Shown: positions 1-6,125 of the stretch, piece after piece
Layout: each line of letters opens with the position of its first letter
How positions within the stretch are numbered: position 1 is the stretch's first letter
Assembly: GCA_036654235.1 (NCBI GenBank)
Contig: JAVVSK010000027.1
Location: 1-12,256 of the forward strand
Direction: 5' to 3'
Origin: JAVVSK01 sp036654235
Lineage (GTDB): Bacteria > Bacillota > Clostridia > Christensenellales > CAG-138
Length of the DNA: 12,256 nucleotides
Program-made: the position numbers and the translations under genes
Notes under the pieces: model-generated
The model's database searches: none
The model's input: the letters and a program-made list of their open reading frames with translations, nothing else
What the model was told of the DNA's origin: nothing

Positions 1-49
1 ATTTAATTTGGACATTTTAACTCGTTATCGAGGGATATAAGGTTTTTGA

Positions 50-114
50 GCAACGTTTGCAACGTTCCTGTTCGGCATAGGGAAAAATGATATTCATAGG
101 GAAAAAATGATATT
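50..114. repeat. Two short tandem direct repeats upstream of rlmN
   Basis: Two small direct repeats sit back to back. GCAACGTTT (50-58) is followed at once by GCAACGTTC (59-67). CATAGGGAAAAATGATATT (76-94) is followed by a copy with one extra A (95-114). No reading frame explains them. AACGTT is itself palindromic, so 50-67 could be a pair of protein-binding half-sites, but this is inference. They could also be replication-slippage products with no function. Confidence 0.6.
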
Positions 115-165
115 TATGCGATTTCATGTGGTGATGTGAAGTCGCTGTTAATCCACGGTAAGCTA

Positions 166-174
166 TGTTACTAT
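166..174 (+). promoter_or_regulatory. Candidate extended -10 promoter for the rlmN–rpe module
   Basis: TG-T-TACTAT (166-174) fits an extended -10 element (TGn followed by a -10 hexamer). No good -35 hexamer lies 16 to 18 bases upstream; the best, near 146-151, is poor. Transcription would begin near 181 and give a leader of about 75 bases before the rlmN start. No alternative sigma-A promoter before the first gene looks better. The module could also be read from a gene left of the window. Confidence 0.35.
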
Positions 175-256
175 ATAGGAAGAGCAGAGAAAAGAGAGAA
201 CGGAATTGAAATGGAGGGGAGGGCGAGAGCTACCTCCGGCAAAAAAAGGAACAAGG

Positions 257-1360
257 ATGCAAGAAATAAACTCAAATATTCCCATAGGGCTTAATCGGAT
301 ACAAGATATAACGTCAAAGACACAAAAGGAACTGGACGAGCTCATGAACTCGGTAGATGCGCCTGCTTTTCGCGCGAAGCAAATATATAAATGGATACAA
401 AGCGGCGCGACGATAGACGAGATGACGAACGTGCCTTTGGCTTTACGTGAAGATTTAAAGGTATACCCTTTTGGCGGAGCTACGATAATCGAAACATTGA
501 TATCGAAAAAAGACGGTACAAAAAAATTCATATTTGAACTTGACGATGGCGAAATAGTCGAAGGAGTTCTTATGCATTATGAGTATGGGAATACGCTTTG
601 CGTTTCGACCCAAGTGGGTTGCAATATGCATTGTTCGTTTTGCGCTTCAACGATAAACGGTCGGGTTCGAAATATGACAGCGGGCGAAATTCTTTCATGT
701 GTAACGAGGGTTAACCGCGTATATGCGCCGGAGGAAAAGTGCGAACGCGGAGTTACGAACGTCGTCCTAATGGGTTCGGGAGAACCTCTCGATAATTATG
801 AAAACGTACTTAGATTTTTACAAAACGTAAGTGCGCCGGGCGGAATAAATATTAGCCCGCGAAATATCTCGTTGTCAACATGCGGCATAGTCGAAAGGAT
901 GCATGATCTCGCGATTGATGCACCGCATGTTACGCTATCCGTCTCGCTACATGCGCCAAACGATGAGATAAGAAAGCGGATTATGCCGATAGCAAACAGA
1001 TATACTATGAACGAGGTGCTGTATGGGGCGAATAACTACGCGAAGGTCACCGGTAGACGCGTTATATTCGAATATGCGCTGATCGACGGAGTTAATGCAT
1101 CGTATGAAAACGCAATGGAACTCGCTTCGCGCCTTAGGCGTATAAATTGTCACGTTAATTTGATTCCGCTTAACCCGATTAAGGGAAATCCATTATCGGG
1201 CGTAACGCGCGAATATGCCGATGAGTTTGCAAAGTGGTTGACAAATAAAGGCGTTTCAGCAACAATAAGAAGAGAAATGGGCGCCGATATCGAGGGCGCT
1301 TGCGGTCAGCTAAGGAGAAAGAGGATCGCGGAAAAAGGAGGAGTGCGCGATGGATTATAA
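257..1360 (+). CDS. rlmN: 23S rRNA/tRNA adenine C2-methyltransferase RlmN (radical SAM)
   Basis: This cytoplasmic radical-SAM enzyme methylates C2 of an adenine in 23S rRNA (A2503 in E. coli) and of A37 in some tRNAs. With the ATG at 257 the protein has 367 residues, normal for the family. C122, C126 and C129 (CNMHCSFC) bind the 4Fe-4S cluster. C115 and C349 (the latter in GADIEGACGQL) match the paired catalytic cysteines at the same spacing as in the E. coli enzyme. MGSGEPLDN (172-180) is the SAM-binding GEP motif. The N-terminal stretch PAFRAKQIYKWI (36-47) is typical. A TTG start at 206 would add 17 residues, but the ATG at 257 has an AAGGA site 6 bases upstream and gives the family's usual N terminus. 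The end overlaps the phosphatase gene by 11 bases. The def/fmt/rsmB genes that often precede it in Clostridia are not visible. Confidence 0.96.
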   Translation: MQEINSNIPIGLNRIQDITSKTQKELDELMNSVDAPAFRAKQIYKWIQSGATIDEMTNVPLALREDLKVYPFGGATIIETLISKKDGTKKFIFELDDGEIVEGVLMHYEYGNTLCVSTQVGCNMHCSFCASTINGRVRNMTAGEILSCVTRVNRVYAPEEKCERGVTNVVLMGSGEPLDNYENVLRFLQNVSAPGGINISPRNISLSTCGIVERMHDLAIDAPHVTLSVSLHAPNDEIRKRIMPIANRYTMNEVLYGANNYAKVTGRRVIFEYALIDGVNASYENAMELASRLRRINCHVNLIPLNPIKGNPLSGVTREYADEFAKWLTNKGVSATIRREMGADIEGACGQLRRKRIAEKGGVRDGL

Positions 1361-2087
1361 ATTCGCTTTCCGAACGGATATCGGGAAGCGTCCGCGAAAC
1401 GAGGACAGCTTATATGTTCCCGAAGAGGGCGCCCGTCCGCTCTTTATAATTGCGGATGGTATAGGGGGACATAAGGCGGGGGCGGTCGCGAGTAAGCTCG
1501 CGGTTCGCTCTGTCGCCGAATATGTTGAACAATCAACTCAAAGCGACCTTAGAGCTACGGTTCAGGTCGCTTCGGCATACGCGAATTCCCTTGTCTACGC
1601 CGAGGGACAATCGAATAAAGAATATTCGGATATGGGTACGACCTTAGCCTTTGCGCTTTTGGCGACTAAATCGTTTATAGTCGCTAATATAGGCGACAGC
1701 CGAATATATCATTTTGATGGGATATCGCTTACGCAAATAACTAAGGATCATTCCTTCGCGGCGGAACTTTTAGAGGCGGGCGAGATAACCGAGGAGGAAG
1801 CTAAGAGACATCCGCGAAGGAACGTTATAACTCGCGCCCTAGGGACGGAACCGACGGAACACCCCGATATATTCGAAGCAGAATGGGGAACGGGCGATCT
1901 TTTAATGCTATGTACGGACGGGATTTTCGGAGGCGTTTCGGATTGCGATATAAAACAGGTGCTAAAAAACGCAACCGATCTCGGACTCGCCTGCGATAAT
2001 CTTATAGAGCTTTGTCGTGAGGGAGGGGCTACGGATAACGCAACCGTCGTTCTCGTTCAGAATATGGGGGTGAGCGGCGATGCTTGA
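1350..2087 (+). CDS. stp: PP2C-family serine/threonine phosphatase (Stp/PrpC)
   Basis: A metal-dependent (Mn2+/Mg2+) protein phosphatase expected to reverse phosphorylation by the kinase encoded next. Its 245 residues are the normal length for bacterial single-domain PP2C, with no signal peptide or membrane segment, so it is cytoplasmic. The PP2C motifs appear in order: RPRNEDS (14-20), FIIADGIGG (32-40, metal-binding D36 and G37), GTT (96-98), NIGDSR (113-118), the D190 region LCTDGIFGG (187-195) and GATDNA (226-231, metal-binding D229). The ATG at 1350 has AGGAGG 7 bases upstream and lies inside the end of rlmN. The stop codon overlaps the start of prkC by 8 bases, which suggests translational coupling of phosphatase and kinase. 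Confidence 0.95.
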   Translation: MDYKFAFRTDIGKRPRNEDSLYVPEEGARPLFIIADGIGGHKAGAVASKLAVRSVAEYVEQSTQSDLRATVQVASAYANSLVYAEGQSNKEYSDMGTTLAFALLATKSFIVANIGDSRIYHFDGISLTQITKDHSFAAELLEAGEITEEEAKRHPRRNVITRALGTEPTEHPDIFEAEWGTGDLLMLCTDGIFGGVSDCDIKQVLKNATDLGLACDNLIELCREGGATDNATVVLVQNMGVSGDA

Positions 2088-3912
2088 AAACGGCACTGTT
2101 ATAAGCAATAAATACATTATAGACGGGTTTTTAGGCAGCGGAGGAATGTCGAACGTATATAAGGCGCATGAAAAAGTCGGAGGGCGATTGGTAGCGATAA
2201 AAATTTTGCGCGACGAATATCAGGACGATGCGGAGTTTATGCGCAGATTTGAGCGTGAGGCGAAGAGCGCACTAAGTCTTTCGCACGATAATATAGTTAA
2301 ATCTTACGATGTCGGCATGGACGGAGGGATGCATTATATCGTTTTAGAGTATATAGACGGGCTTACGCTAAAAGAATATATAACAAAAAACGGAGCACTT
2401 TCGCAAAGGAGGGCGGTTCATATAGCTTCGCAGGTTTTGGATGCTCTTAGCGCGGCGCATGAAAGCGGTCTTATTCATAGGGACGTAAAACCTCAAAACG
2501 TCCTTATAACGAAAAACGGAACGGCGAAGTTAACGGATTTCGGAATAGCGAGAGATACGACGGCTTCGACTAAGACCTTTACGGGTAATAAGATAATGGG
2601 TAGCGTACATTATATTTCACCGGAACAGGCGAAAGGCGACGAAGTTACGGAACGGAGCGATATATATTCGGCGGGTATAATGTTCTACGAAATGTTGACG
2701 GGAGAGGTTCCCTTTAACGGGGACAGCAGCGTAAGCGTAGCGCTTATGCATGTTAATACGCCTATAGTTGCGCCGCGGGAAAAGAGAAAAGACATTTCGA
2801 TAGCGCTTAACGACGTTATTTTAAAGGCGGCAAGTAAAAATCCCGAAAATCGATACGAAAGCGCTAAGGATATGGAGGATGACCTCCGGCGCGCGCTTCG
2901 CGAACCGGAAGGCAATTTCGTAAAATTAACGGATGAGAGCCGCGAGAGGCGCGGTTTTTTTTCTAAAAACGGAGCTCTTAAAATAGCAATATTGACGGGT
3001 GCTTTAGTTATAGCGGCTATAATTACGCTAATCGCCGTTTCGGGAGGATATCAGCTAAATAGGACTCTCGTTCCTAAGCTTATAGGGAAAACGGTTAGCG
3101 GAGCGACGGGAACGGCGAGCGATTTTACGATAATCGTCGATGGATGGATAGTGAGCGACGAATATGGAGACGGATATATAATTTCGCAAGATCCTGAGCC
3201 GGGAATGCGCGCGCCGCTAGGGAGCACAATAAAGGTAACCGTAAGTCGCGGGAGCGAAACCGTACCCGTTCCGAACCTAACGGGACTTACATTACAGGCG
3301 GCGGCGGACGAAATAACGAAGGTCGGTCTTAACGTCGGTAAAATAGATTATCAGGAAACGGACGCACCTAAGGATAAAATATATAAACAAAATCCGGAGG
3401 CGAAAGAGATCGTAGGCAGGGGAACGCCCGTAGATATATATATAAGCGGAAAACCCAGCGATAACGTTAAGATGCCTTCATTGGTCGGTCTTCCGTTAAA
3501 AGAGGCGGTCGAAACGCTTAGACTTCAGGGGCTTTCGAACGTAAGAGTATTTTATTCGACATCTAACGGTTCGGGAGACGTCGGGAGCGTTGTAAAGCAA
3601 AATATAAACGCGAATATGGAAATTTCGCGCGAATTTTGCATTGAGCTTATGGTATACGGAACGAATAACGGGGCGTATACAGCCGACCGCGCGTATAATA
3701 TTCCGATAGATGAAAACGATAGTCTCGTTATAATAACGATTTTAACTTCGAAGGGCTATGAGCTTGTTCAGTTTAACGCGCGGATGACTCCGGGAACTCA
3801 AGTCGCTTCGTTTACCGCCCATTATGACGAGGAGGGCGAGTTTCAGTGCGTTATTTATATAAATGGCGTCGAATATAAGCGCGATACTCTTCGCTTTTCA
3901 ATACCACGATGA
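2080..3912 (+). CDS. prkC: PASTA-domain serine/threonine protein kinase (PrkC/StkP type)
   Basis: A membrane Hanks-type kinase with an intracellular catalytic domain and an extracellular sensor that, in characterised relatives, binds muropeptides or lipid II. Its 610 residues read: kinase domain about 11-275, with glycine loop GSGGMSNV (19-26), ATP lysine K41, helix-C glutamate E60, catalytic HRDVKPQN (133-140) and DFG (153-155); a Thr-rich activation segment (160-168); one transmembrane helix (about 301-321); and three PASTA repeats (about 329-390, 395-458, 463-527). After these lies a C-terminal segment of about 80 residues (530-610), rich in predicted beta strand, which is not a PASTA repeat. 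The gene overlaps stp by 8 bases (a GGGGGTGA site precedes the ATG) and rsgA by 4 (ATGA). In B. subtilis, PrkC phosphorylates CpgA, the RsgA homologue; a similar link here is inference. Confidence 0.96.
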   Translation: MLENGTVISNKYIIDGFLGSGGMSNVYKAHEKVGGRLVAIKILRDEYQDDAEFMRRFEREAKSALSLSHDNIVKSYDVGMDGGMHYIVLEYIDGLTLKEYITKNGALSQRRAVHIASQVLDALSAAHESGLIHRDVKPQNVLITKNGTAKLTDFGIARDTTASTKTFTGNKIMGSVHYISPEQAKGDEVTERSDIYSAGIMFYEMLTGEVPFNGDSSVSVALMHVNTPIVAPREKRKDISIALNDVILKAASKNPENRYESAKDMEDDLRRALREPEGNFVKLTDESRERRGFFSKNGALKIAILTGALVIAAIITLIAVSGGYQLNRTLVPKLIGKTVSGATGTASDFTIIVDGWIVSDEYGDGYIISQDPEPGMRAPLGSTIKVTVSRGSETVPVPNLTGLTLQAAADEITKVGLNVGKIDYQETDAPKDKIYKQNPEAKEIVGRGTPVDIYISGKPSDNVKMPSLVGLPLKEAVETLRLQGLSNVRVFYSTSNGSGDVGSVVKQNINANMEISREFCIELMVYGTNNGAYTADRAYNIPIDENDSLVIITILTSKGYELVQFNARMTPGTQVASFTAHYDEEGEFQCVIYINGVEYKRDTLRFSIPR

Positions 3913-4772
3913 CGGGGACGATAATAAAGGGCATAGGTAGCTTTTATACGGTTATGACGGAGCATGGTGATTTTTTAACCTTAAAGGCACCTAAGAAACT
4001 TAGAAGTATGAAGCTAACGCCGACGGTCGGCGACAAGGTCGAATGCGGTCTTTCACATGACGGAGACTTTATTGAGGGTATTCTCGAAAGAAAAAATATT
4101 CTTCTCCGTCCGCCCGTTTCGAATATAGATAGACTTTGTATTGTTATAAGCGTAGGAAAGCCGAAACCGGATTTACTTATGTTGGATAAAATGCTGATTT
4201 TCGCATTGTCACAGGATATTTCCCCGGCAATAATTGCTAATAAGGCGGACGAGGGCGAGTTTGGCGAAAGGAAAGACTATGAACGCGAGGGTTTTTTGGT
4301 TTTAAGCACCTCTGCTGTAACGGGGGAGGGGCGAGAAGCGCTGAGCGCTTTAATTTCGCGCGGAACGACTTGTTTCGCGGGTCAGTCCGCCGTCGGGAAA
4401 TCGTCGCTCATAAACCTATTATATCCTGATTTTGAACTTAAAACGGGAACTCTCTCCGAGAGGACGGAACGGGGAAAACATACGACGCGGCGCGTTGAAC
4501 TTTTTCCGACGGGCAGCGGGGCAATATTGGATACTCCGGGCTTTAGTCTTCTCGATTCATTCGCAATGGAACCGTCGGAGCTTTCGTCGTATTATCCGCT
4601 TATTAAGGCGGCGGGCGAAAGATGTAGATTTAGCGCATGTTCACATATAAGCGAGCCGGATTGTGCGGTTAAAGAACTTTTAGAAAGCGGCGAAATATCG
4701 AGAGGGCGATACGAGAGATATCTTAAAATCTATTTTGAGCTTTCGGAGCGTTTTAAACATAGGTTCGATTAA
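3909..4772 (+). CDS. rsgA: Ribosome small-subunit-dependent GTPase RsgA (CpgA/YloQ)
   Basis: A circularly permuted GTPase that checks late 30S subunit assembly. Its 287 residues comprise an N-terminal OB-fold (about 1-65), a GTPase core with the motifs in permuted order, and a C-terminal zinc finger. G4 NKAD (111-114) and G5 SAV (135-137) come before the P-loop GQSAVGKSS (158-166), the switch-I region RGKHTT (188-193) and G3 DTPGFS (208-213). The zinc ligands are C239, C244, H246 and C252, in the family's C-x4-C-x-H-x5-C pattern. The ATG overlaps the prkC stop as ATGA, so translation is probably coupled. No key residue is missing. Confidence 0.96.
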   Translation: MTGTIIKGIGSFYTVMTEHGDFLTLKAPKKLRSMKLTPTVGDKVECGLSHDGDFIEGILERKNILLRPPVSNIDRLCIVISVGKPKPDLLMLDKMLIFALSQDISPAIIANKADEGEFGERKDYEREGFLVLSTSAVTGEGREALSALISRGTTCFAGQSAVGKSSLINLLYPDFELKTGTLSERTERGKHTTRRVELFPTGSGAILDTPGFSLLDSFAMEPSELSSYYPLIKAAGERCRFSACSHISEPDCAVKELLESGEISRGRYERYLKIYFELSERFKHRFD

Positions 4773-4792
4773 ACGGGGACGAATCGTTTTTT
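4766..4792 (+). terminator. Weak terminator-like hairpin after rsgA
   Basis: CGATT (4766-4770) can pair with AATCG (4782-4786), and six T residues follow directly (4787-4792). The stem is only 5 bp and A/T-rich with an 11-base loop. It overlaps the rsgA stop codon. It may reduce rather than stop read-through into rpe. I see no convincing separate promoter for rpe, which argues that transcription continues. Confidence 0.3.
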
Positions 4793-4836
4793 AAAACATT
4801 TAAATTTTGCTATTTATTTTTGAAAGGATTTATTTT

Positions 4837-5487
4837 ATGAAGATTTCGGCATCGGTTTTGAGCGCGGACTTCGCGAACCTCGGGATTGCCGTTTCGCGCC
4901 TTGAAGAATGGGGCGCGGACTATGTTCATATAGATGTAATGGACGGGAACTTTGTTCCGCAAATAACTTTCGGAAGCGCTATGACTAAGGCACTTCGAAG
5001 ATACAGCAAACTTCCGTTCGACGTTCACCTAATGGTTGAGAATCCGGAGCGCCAAATTCCGTTTTTTAAGGCGGCGGGTGCGGATATTTTCACGTTTCAC
5101 GCCGAGGCGGATAGGCATATTCATAGGACACTAGAGCTTATAAAGCGCGCGAATATGCGGGCGGGTATAGCGATAAACCCGGGAACGCCGATATCGGCGA
5201 TAGAATATGTCCTGGATATGTGCGATCTTGTTCTGATAATGAGCGTAGACCCCGGTGCATCGGGACAGAGGTTTATCCCGTCGGCTCTCGGGAAGGTGAA
5301 AGAGCTAAACGACCTTGTTTCTTCGCGGAAACTTGAGCTTGAGATAAGCGTAGACGGAGGGGTTGACTTAATAACGGGCGCGCATTTACATATGGCGGGG
5401 TCGGACGTTTTAGTTTCGGGGAGCAGTCTTTTTTCGAGCGAAGATAAAAGAGCTTTCGTGGCGGGGTTAAAAAAGCCGTCATTGTAG
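4837..5487 (+). CDS. rpe: Ribulose-phosphate 3-epimerase
   Basis: This cytoplasmic TIM-barrel enzyme interconverts D-ribulose 5-phosphate and D-xylulose 5-phosphate in the pentose phosphate pathway. The 216 residues match the family length. Conserved motifs are SASVLSADFANLG (4-16), HIDVMDGNFVPQITFG (31-46), DVHLMVENPE (62-71), MSVDPGASGQRF (135-146), SVDGGV (171-176) and the phosphate-binding VSGSSLF (193-199). The metal and acid/base residues H31, D33, H64 and D173 are all present. An in-frame TTG at 4807 is possible, but the ATG at 4837 has GAAAGGA 8 bases upstream and gives the standard N terminus MKISASVLSADF. The gene usually follows rsgA in this Bacillota cluster. The thiamine pyrophosphokinase gene (thiN) that often comes next is absent. 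Confidence 0.97.
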   Translation: MKISASVLSADFANLGIAVSRLEEWGADYVHIDVMDGNFVPQITFGSAMTKALRRYSKLPFDVHLMVENPERQIPFFKAAGADIFTFHAEADRHIHRTLELIKRANMRAGIAINPGTPISAIEYVLDMCDLVLIMSVDPGASGQRFIPSALGKVKELNDLVSSRKLELEISVDGGVDLITGAHLHMAGSDVLVSGSSLFSSEDKRAFVAGLKKPSL

Positions 5488-5549
5488 AATTTCCGGCGAA
5501 CGCGGCGCATGAATGGCGAAAGGGGCTAATTTGTCTCTAAAAAAAAATA

Positions 5550-5578
5550 TTGACATGCAAAAAAACATGTTCTATAAT
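5550..5578 (+). promoter_or_regulatory. Near-consensus sigma-A promoter for the mgtA leader
   Basis: TTGACA (5550-5555) and TATAAT (5573-5578) match the sigma-A consensus exactly and are 17 bases apart. Transcription should start near 5585, giving an untranslated leader of about 540 bases before mgtA. ACATG (5553-5557) and CATGT (5566-5570) form an inverted repeat across the -35 element and spacer around an A-tract, which could be an operator half-site pair. So strong a promoter before so long a leader suggests that control acts mainly after initiation. Confidence 0.85.
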
Positions 5579-5614
5579 CGGCGGTAACCGAATACTAACG
5601 TAGGTAAGGTTTCT

Positions 5615-5731
5615 ATGGAAGAAAGTTGGAAAGCTGAGGTGAGCGCAATGTTGGACGATCATAGTCGAAGTTGTAATATAAAAAAATCGGATCATCATAT
5701 TGCGCCTAGTGAAAAGCCGGGCGAGCCGTAA
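5615..5731 (+). CDS. Candidate 38-residue leader peptide (uORF1) upstream of mgtA
   Basis: An ATG at 5615 is preceded by AGGTAAGG (5602-5609) at 5 bases and opens a 38-codon frame ending in TAA at 5731. A second in-frame ATG at 5648 has GAGGTGA (5636-5642) at 5 bases and would give 27 residues. The peptide starts MEESWKAEVSAMLDD and ends PSEKPGEP, so it is acidic at the start and rich in proline and glutamate at the end. The Mg2+-responsive MgtL leader peptides of enterobacteria are also proline- and acid-containing, but I see no sequence homology. Both alternative RNA stems of the leader have an arm inside this frame, so translation would affect folding. I do not recognise a family. The frame could be a chance product of structured RNA. 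Confidence 0.45.
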   Translation: MEESWKAEVSAMLDDHSRSCNIKKSDHHIAPSEKPGEP

Positions 5732-5793
5732 AACGCCGAAAGATTTTTTCTTAACCGGGGTTTTATTGAGCTTCATATCGGCATTATGACGAT

Positions 5794-5837
5794 CCACCTA
5801 AAAACAGAGCATTGCTTTATTTCTGGGTGGTATTTTT
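5794..5837 (+). terminator. Intrinsic terminator-like attenuator in the mgtA leader
   Basis: CCACCTA (5794-5800) pairs with TGGGTGG (5824-5830; one G·U), with additional A·U pairing possible inside, and TATTTTT follows (5831-5837). It lies 210 bases after the predicted transcription start and about 290 before mgtA, so it should act as a premature terminator. The two outermost C residues of the stem also belong to the long-range inverted repeat 5689-5703/5781-5795. An alternative hairpin, GGTAT-TTTT-ATACC (5829-5842), overlaps the 3' arm. These overlaps suggest regulated rather than constitutive termination. Confidence 0.65.
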
Positions 5838-5839
5838 AT

Positions 5840-5875
5840 ACCCTTTTTTAAGGGTGTTGATTCCCTACAATAGGG
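5840..5875 (+). promoter_or_regulatory. Two further small hairpins after the leader terminator
   Basis: ACCCTT-TTTT-AAGGGT (5840-5855) and CCCTA-CAA-TAGGG (5863-5875) are perfect short hairpins in direct succession. The ACCCT arm at 5840-5844 can also pair with the AGGGT at 5872-5876, so the two could exchange partners. The second is followed by TTATTCTAT, a weak U-rich tail. They may be back-up terminators or parts of a switching structure. Function is not shown by the sequence. Confidence 0.4.
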
Positions 5876-5930
5876 TTATTCTATAGACAGGCGTTTTAAA
5901 CTAAAAACAGAAAAAAGCGAGGTGGGATGA

Positions 5931-6032
5931 ATGGACGCGGGGAGTAGCGGCGACATAAAGGGAAAAGATCGAAAAAGAACGAAAAAAATAAAAAGTCGAA
6001 GCTGCTTACGGCTATCCGTCCTGCACTTTTAA
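5931..6032 (+). CDS. Candidate 33-residue basic leader peptide (uORF2) upstream of mgtA
   Basis: An ATG at 5931 is preceded by GAGGTGGG (5919-5926), a good ribosome binding site, and opens a 33-codon frame ending in TAA at 6032, 93 bases before mgtA. The product begins MDAGSSGDIKGKDRKRTKK: a short acidic start, then a strongly basic middle, with a hydrophobic end LRLSVLHF. No family is recognised. The same bases contain GGACG/CGTCC (5933-5937 with 6017-6021) and CGAC/GTCG (5951-5954 with 5995-5998) pairings around GGGGAGTAGC, so it may be a structured RNA element rather than a peptide gene, or both. Confidence 0.35.
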   Translation: MDAGSSGDIKGKDRKRTKKIKSRSCLRLSVLHF

Positions 6033-6125
6033 ATTCAGCTTTTTAAAAACAGCATTTCTTTATCTTTATGTCTTACTTCCGATTTTTGAAAAATACCGAG
6101 ATAAAAATTGCGGAGGATAGAATTA

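Larger units (their letters stand above)
5585..6125 (+). promoter_or_regulatory. Long structured 5' leader of mgtA, candidate riboswitch/attenuator
   Basis: The stretch lies between a strong promoter and the mgtA start and contains no long gene. It holds two small reading frames with ribosome binding sites (5615-5731, 5931-6032), a 9-bp stem (5643-5651 with 5697-5705), a competing 13-of-15 inverted repeat (5689-5703 with 5781-5795), a terminator hairpin (5794-5837) and two further short hairpins (5840-5875). The segment at 5602-5622 (AGGTAAGG, then TTTC-TAT-GGAA) resembles the start of the M-box Mg2+ riboswitch, and GGGGAGTAGC near 5939 recalls the yybP-ykoY Mn2+ motif. In neither case could I trace the rest of the consensus. 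Known mgtA/mgtE leaders sense Mg2+ by riboswitch or leader peptide, so sensing here is a reasonable inference; the mechanism is open. Confidence 0.6.

Noticed and set aside
163..531. 122-residue minus-strand frame opposite rlmN
   Set aside because: It is antisense to the conserved rlmN coding sequence, has no ribosome binding site and its protein has no recognisable motif.
5585..5760. Lysine, TPP or cobalamin riboswitch in the mgtA leader
   Set aside because: None of the conserved core blocks of these classes could be found, and none would be expected before a Mg2+ ATPase.
5537..5797. 86-residue minus-strand frame across the mgtA leader
   Set aside because: It runs antisense through the strong plus-strand promoter and the RNA stems, lacks a good ribosome binding site, and its composition looks like translated structured leader.
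6108..6125. TTG start adding six residues to MgtA
   Set aside because: The GGAGG at 6112-6116 would lie inside the coding sequence, while it is ideally placed (9 bases) for the ATG at 6126.
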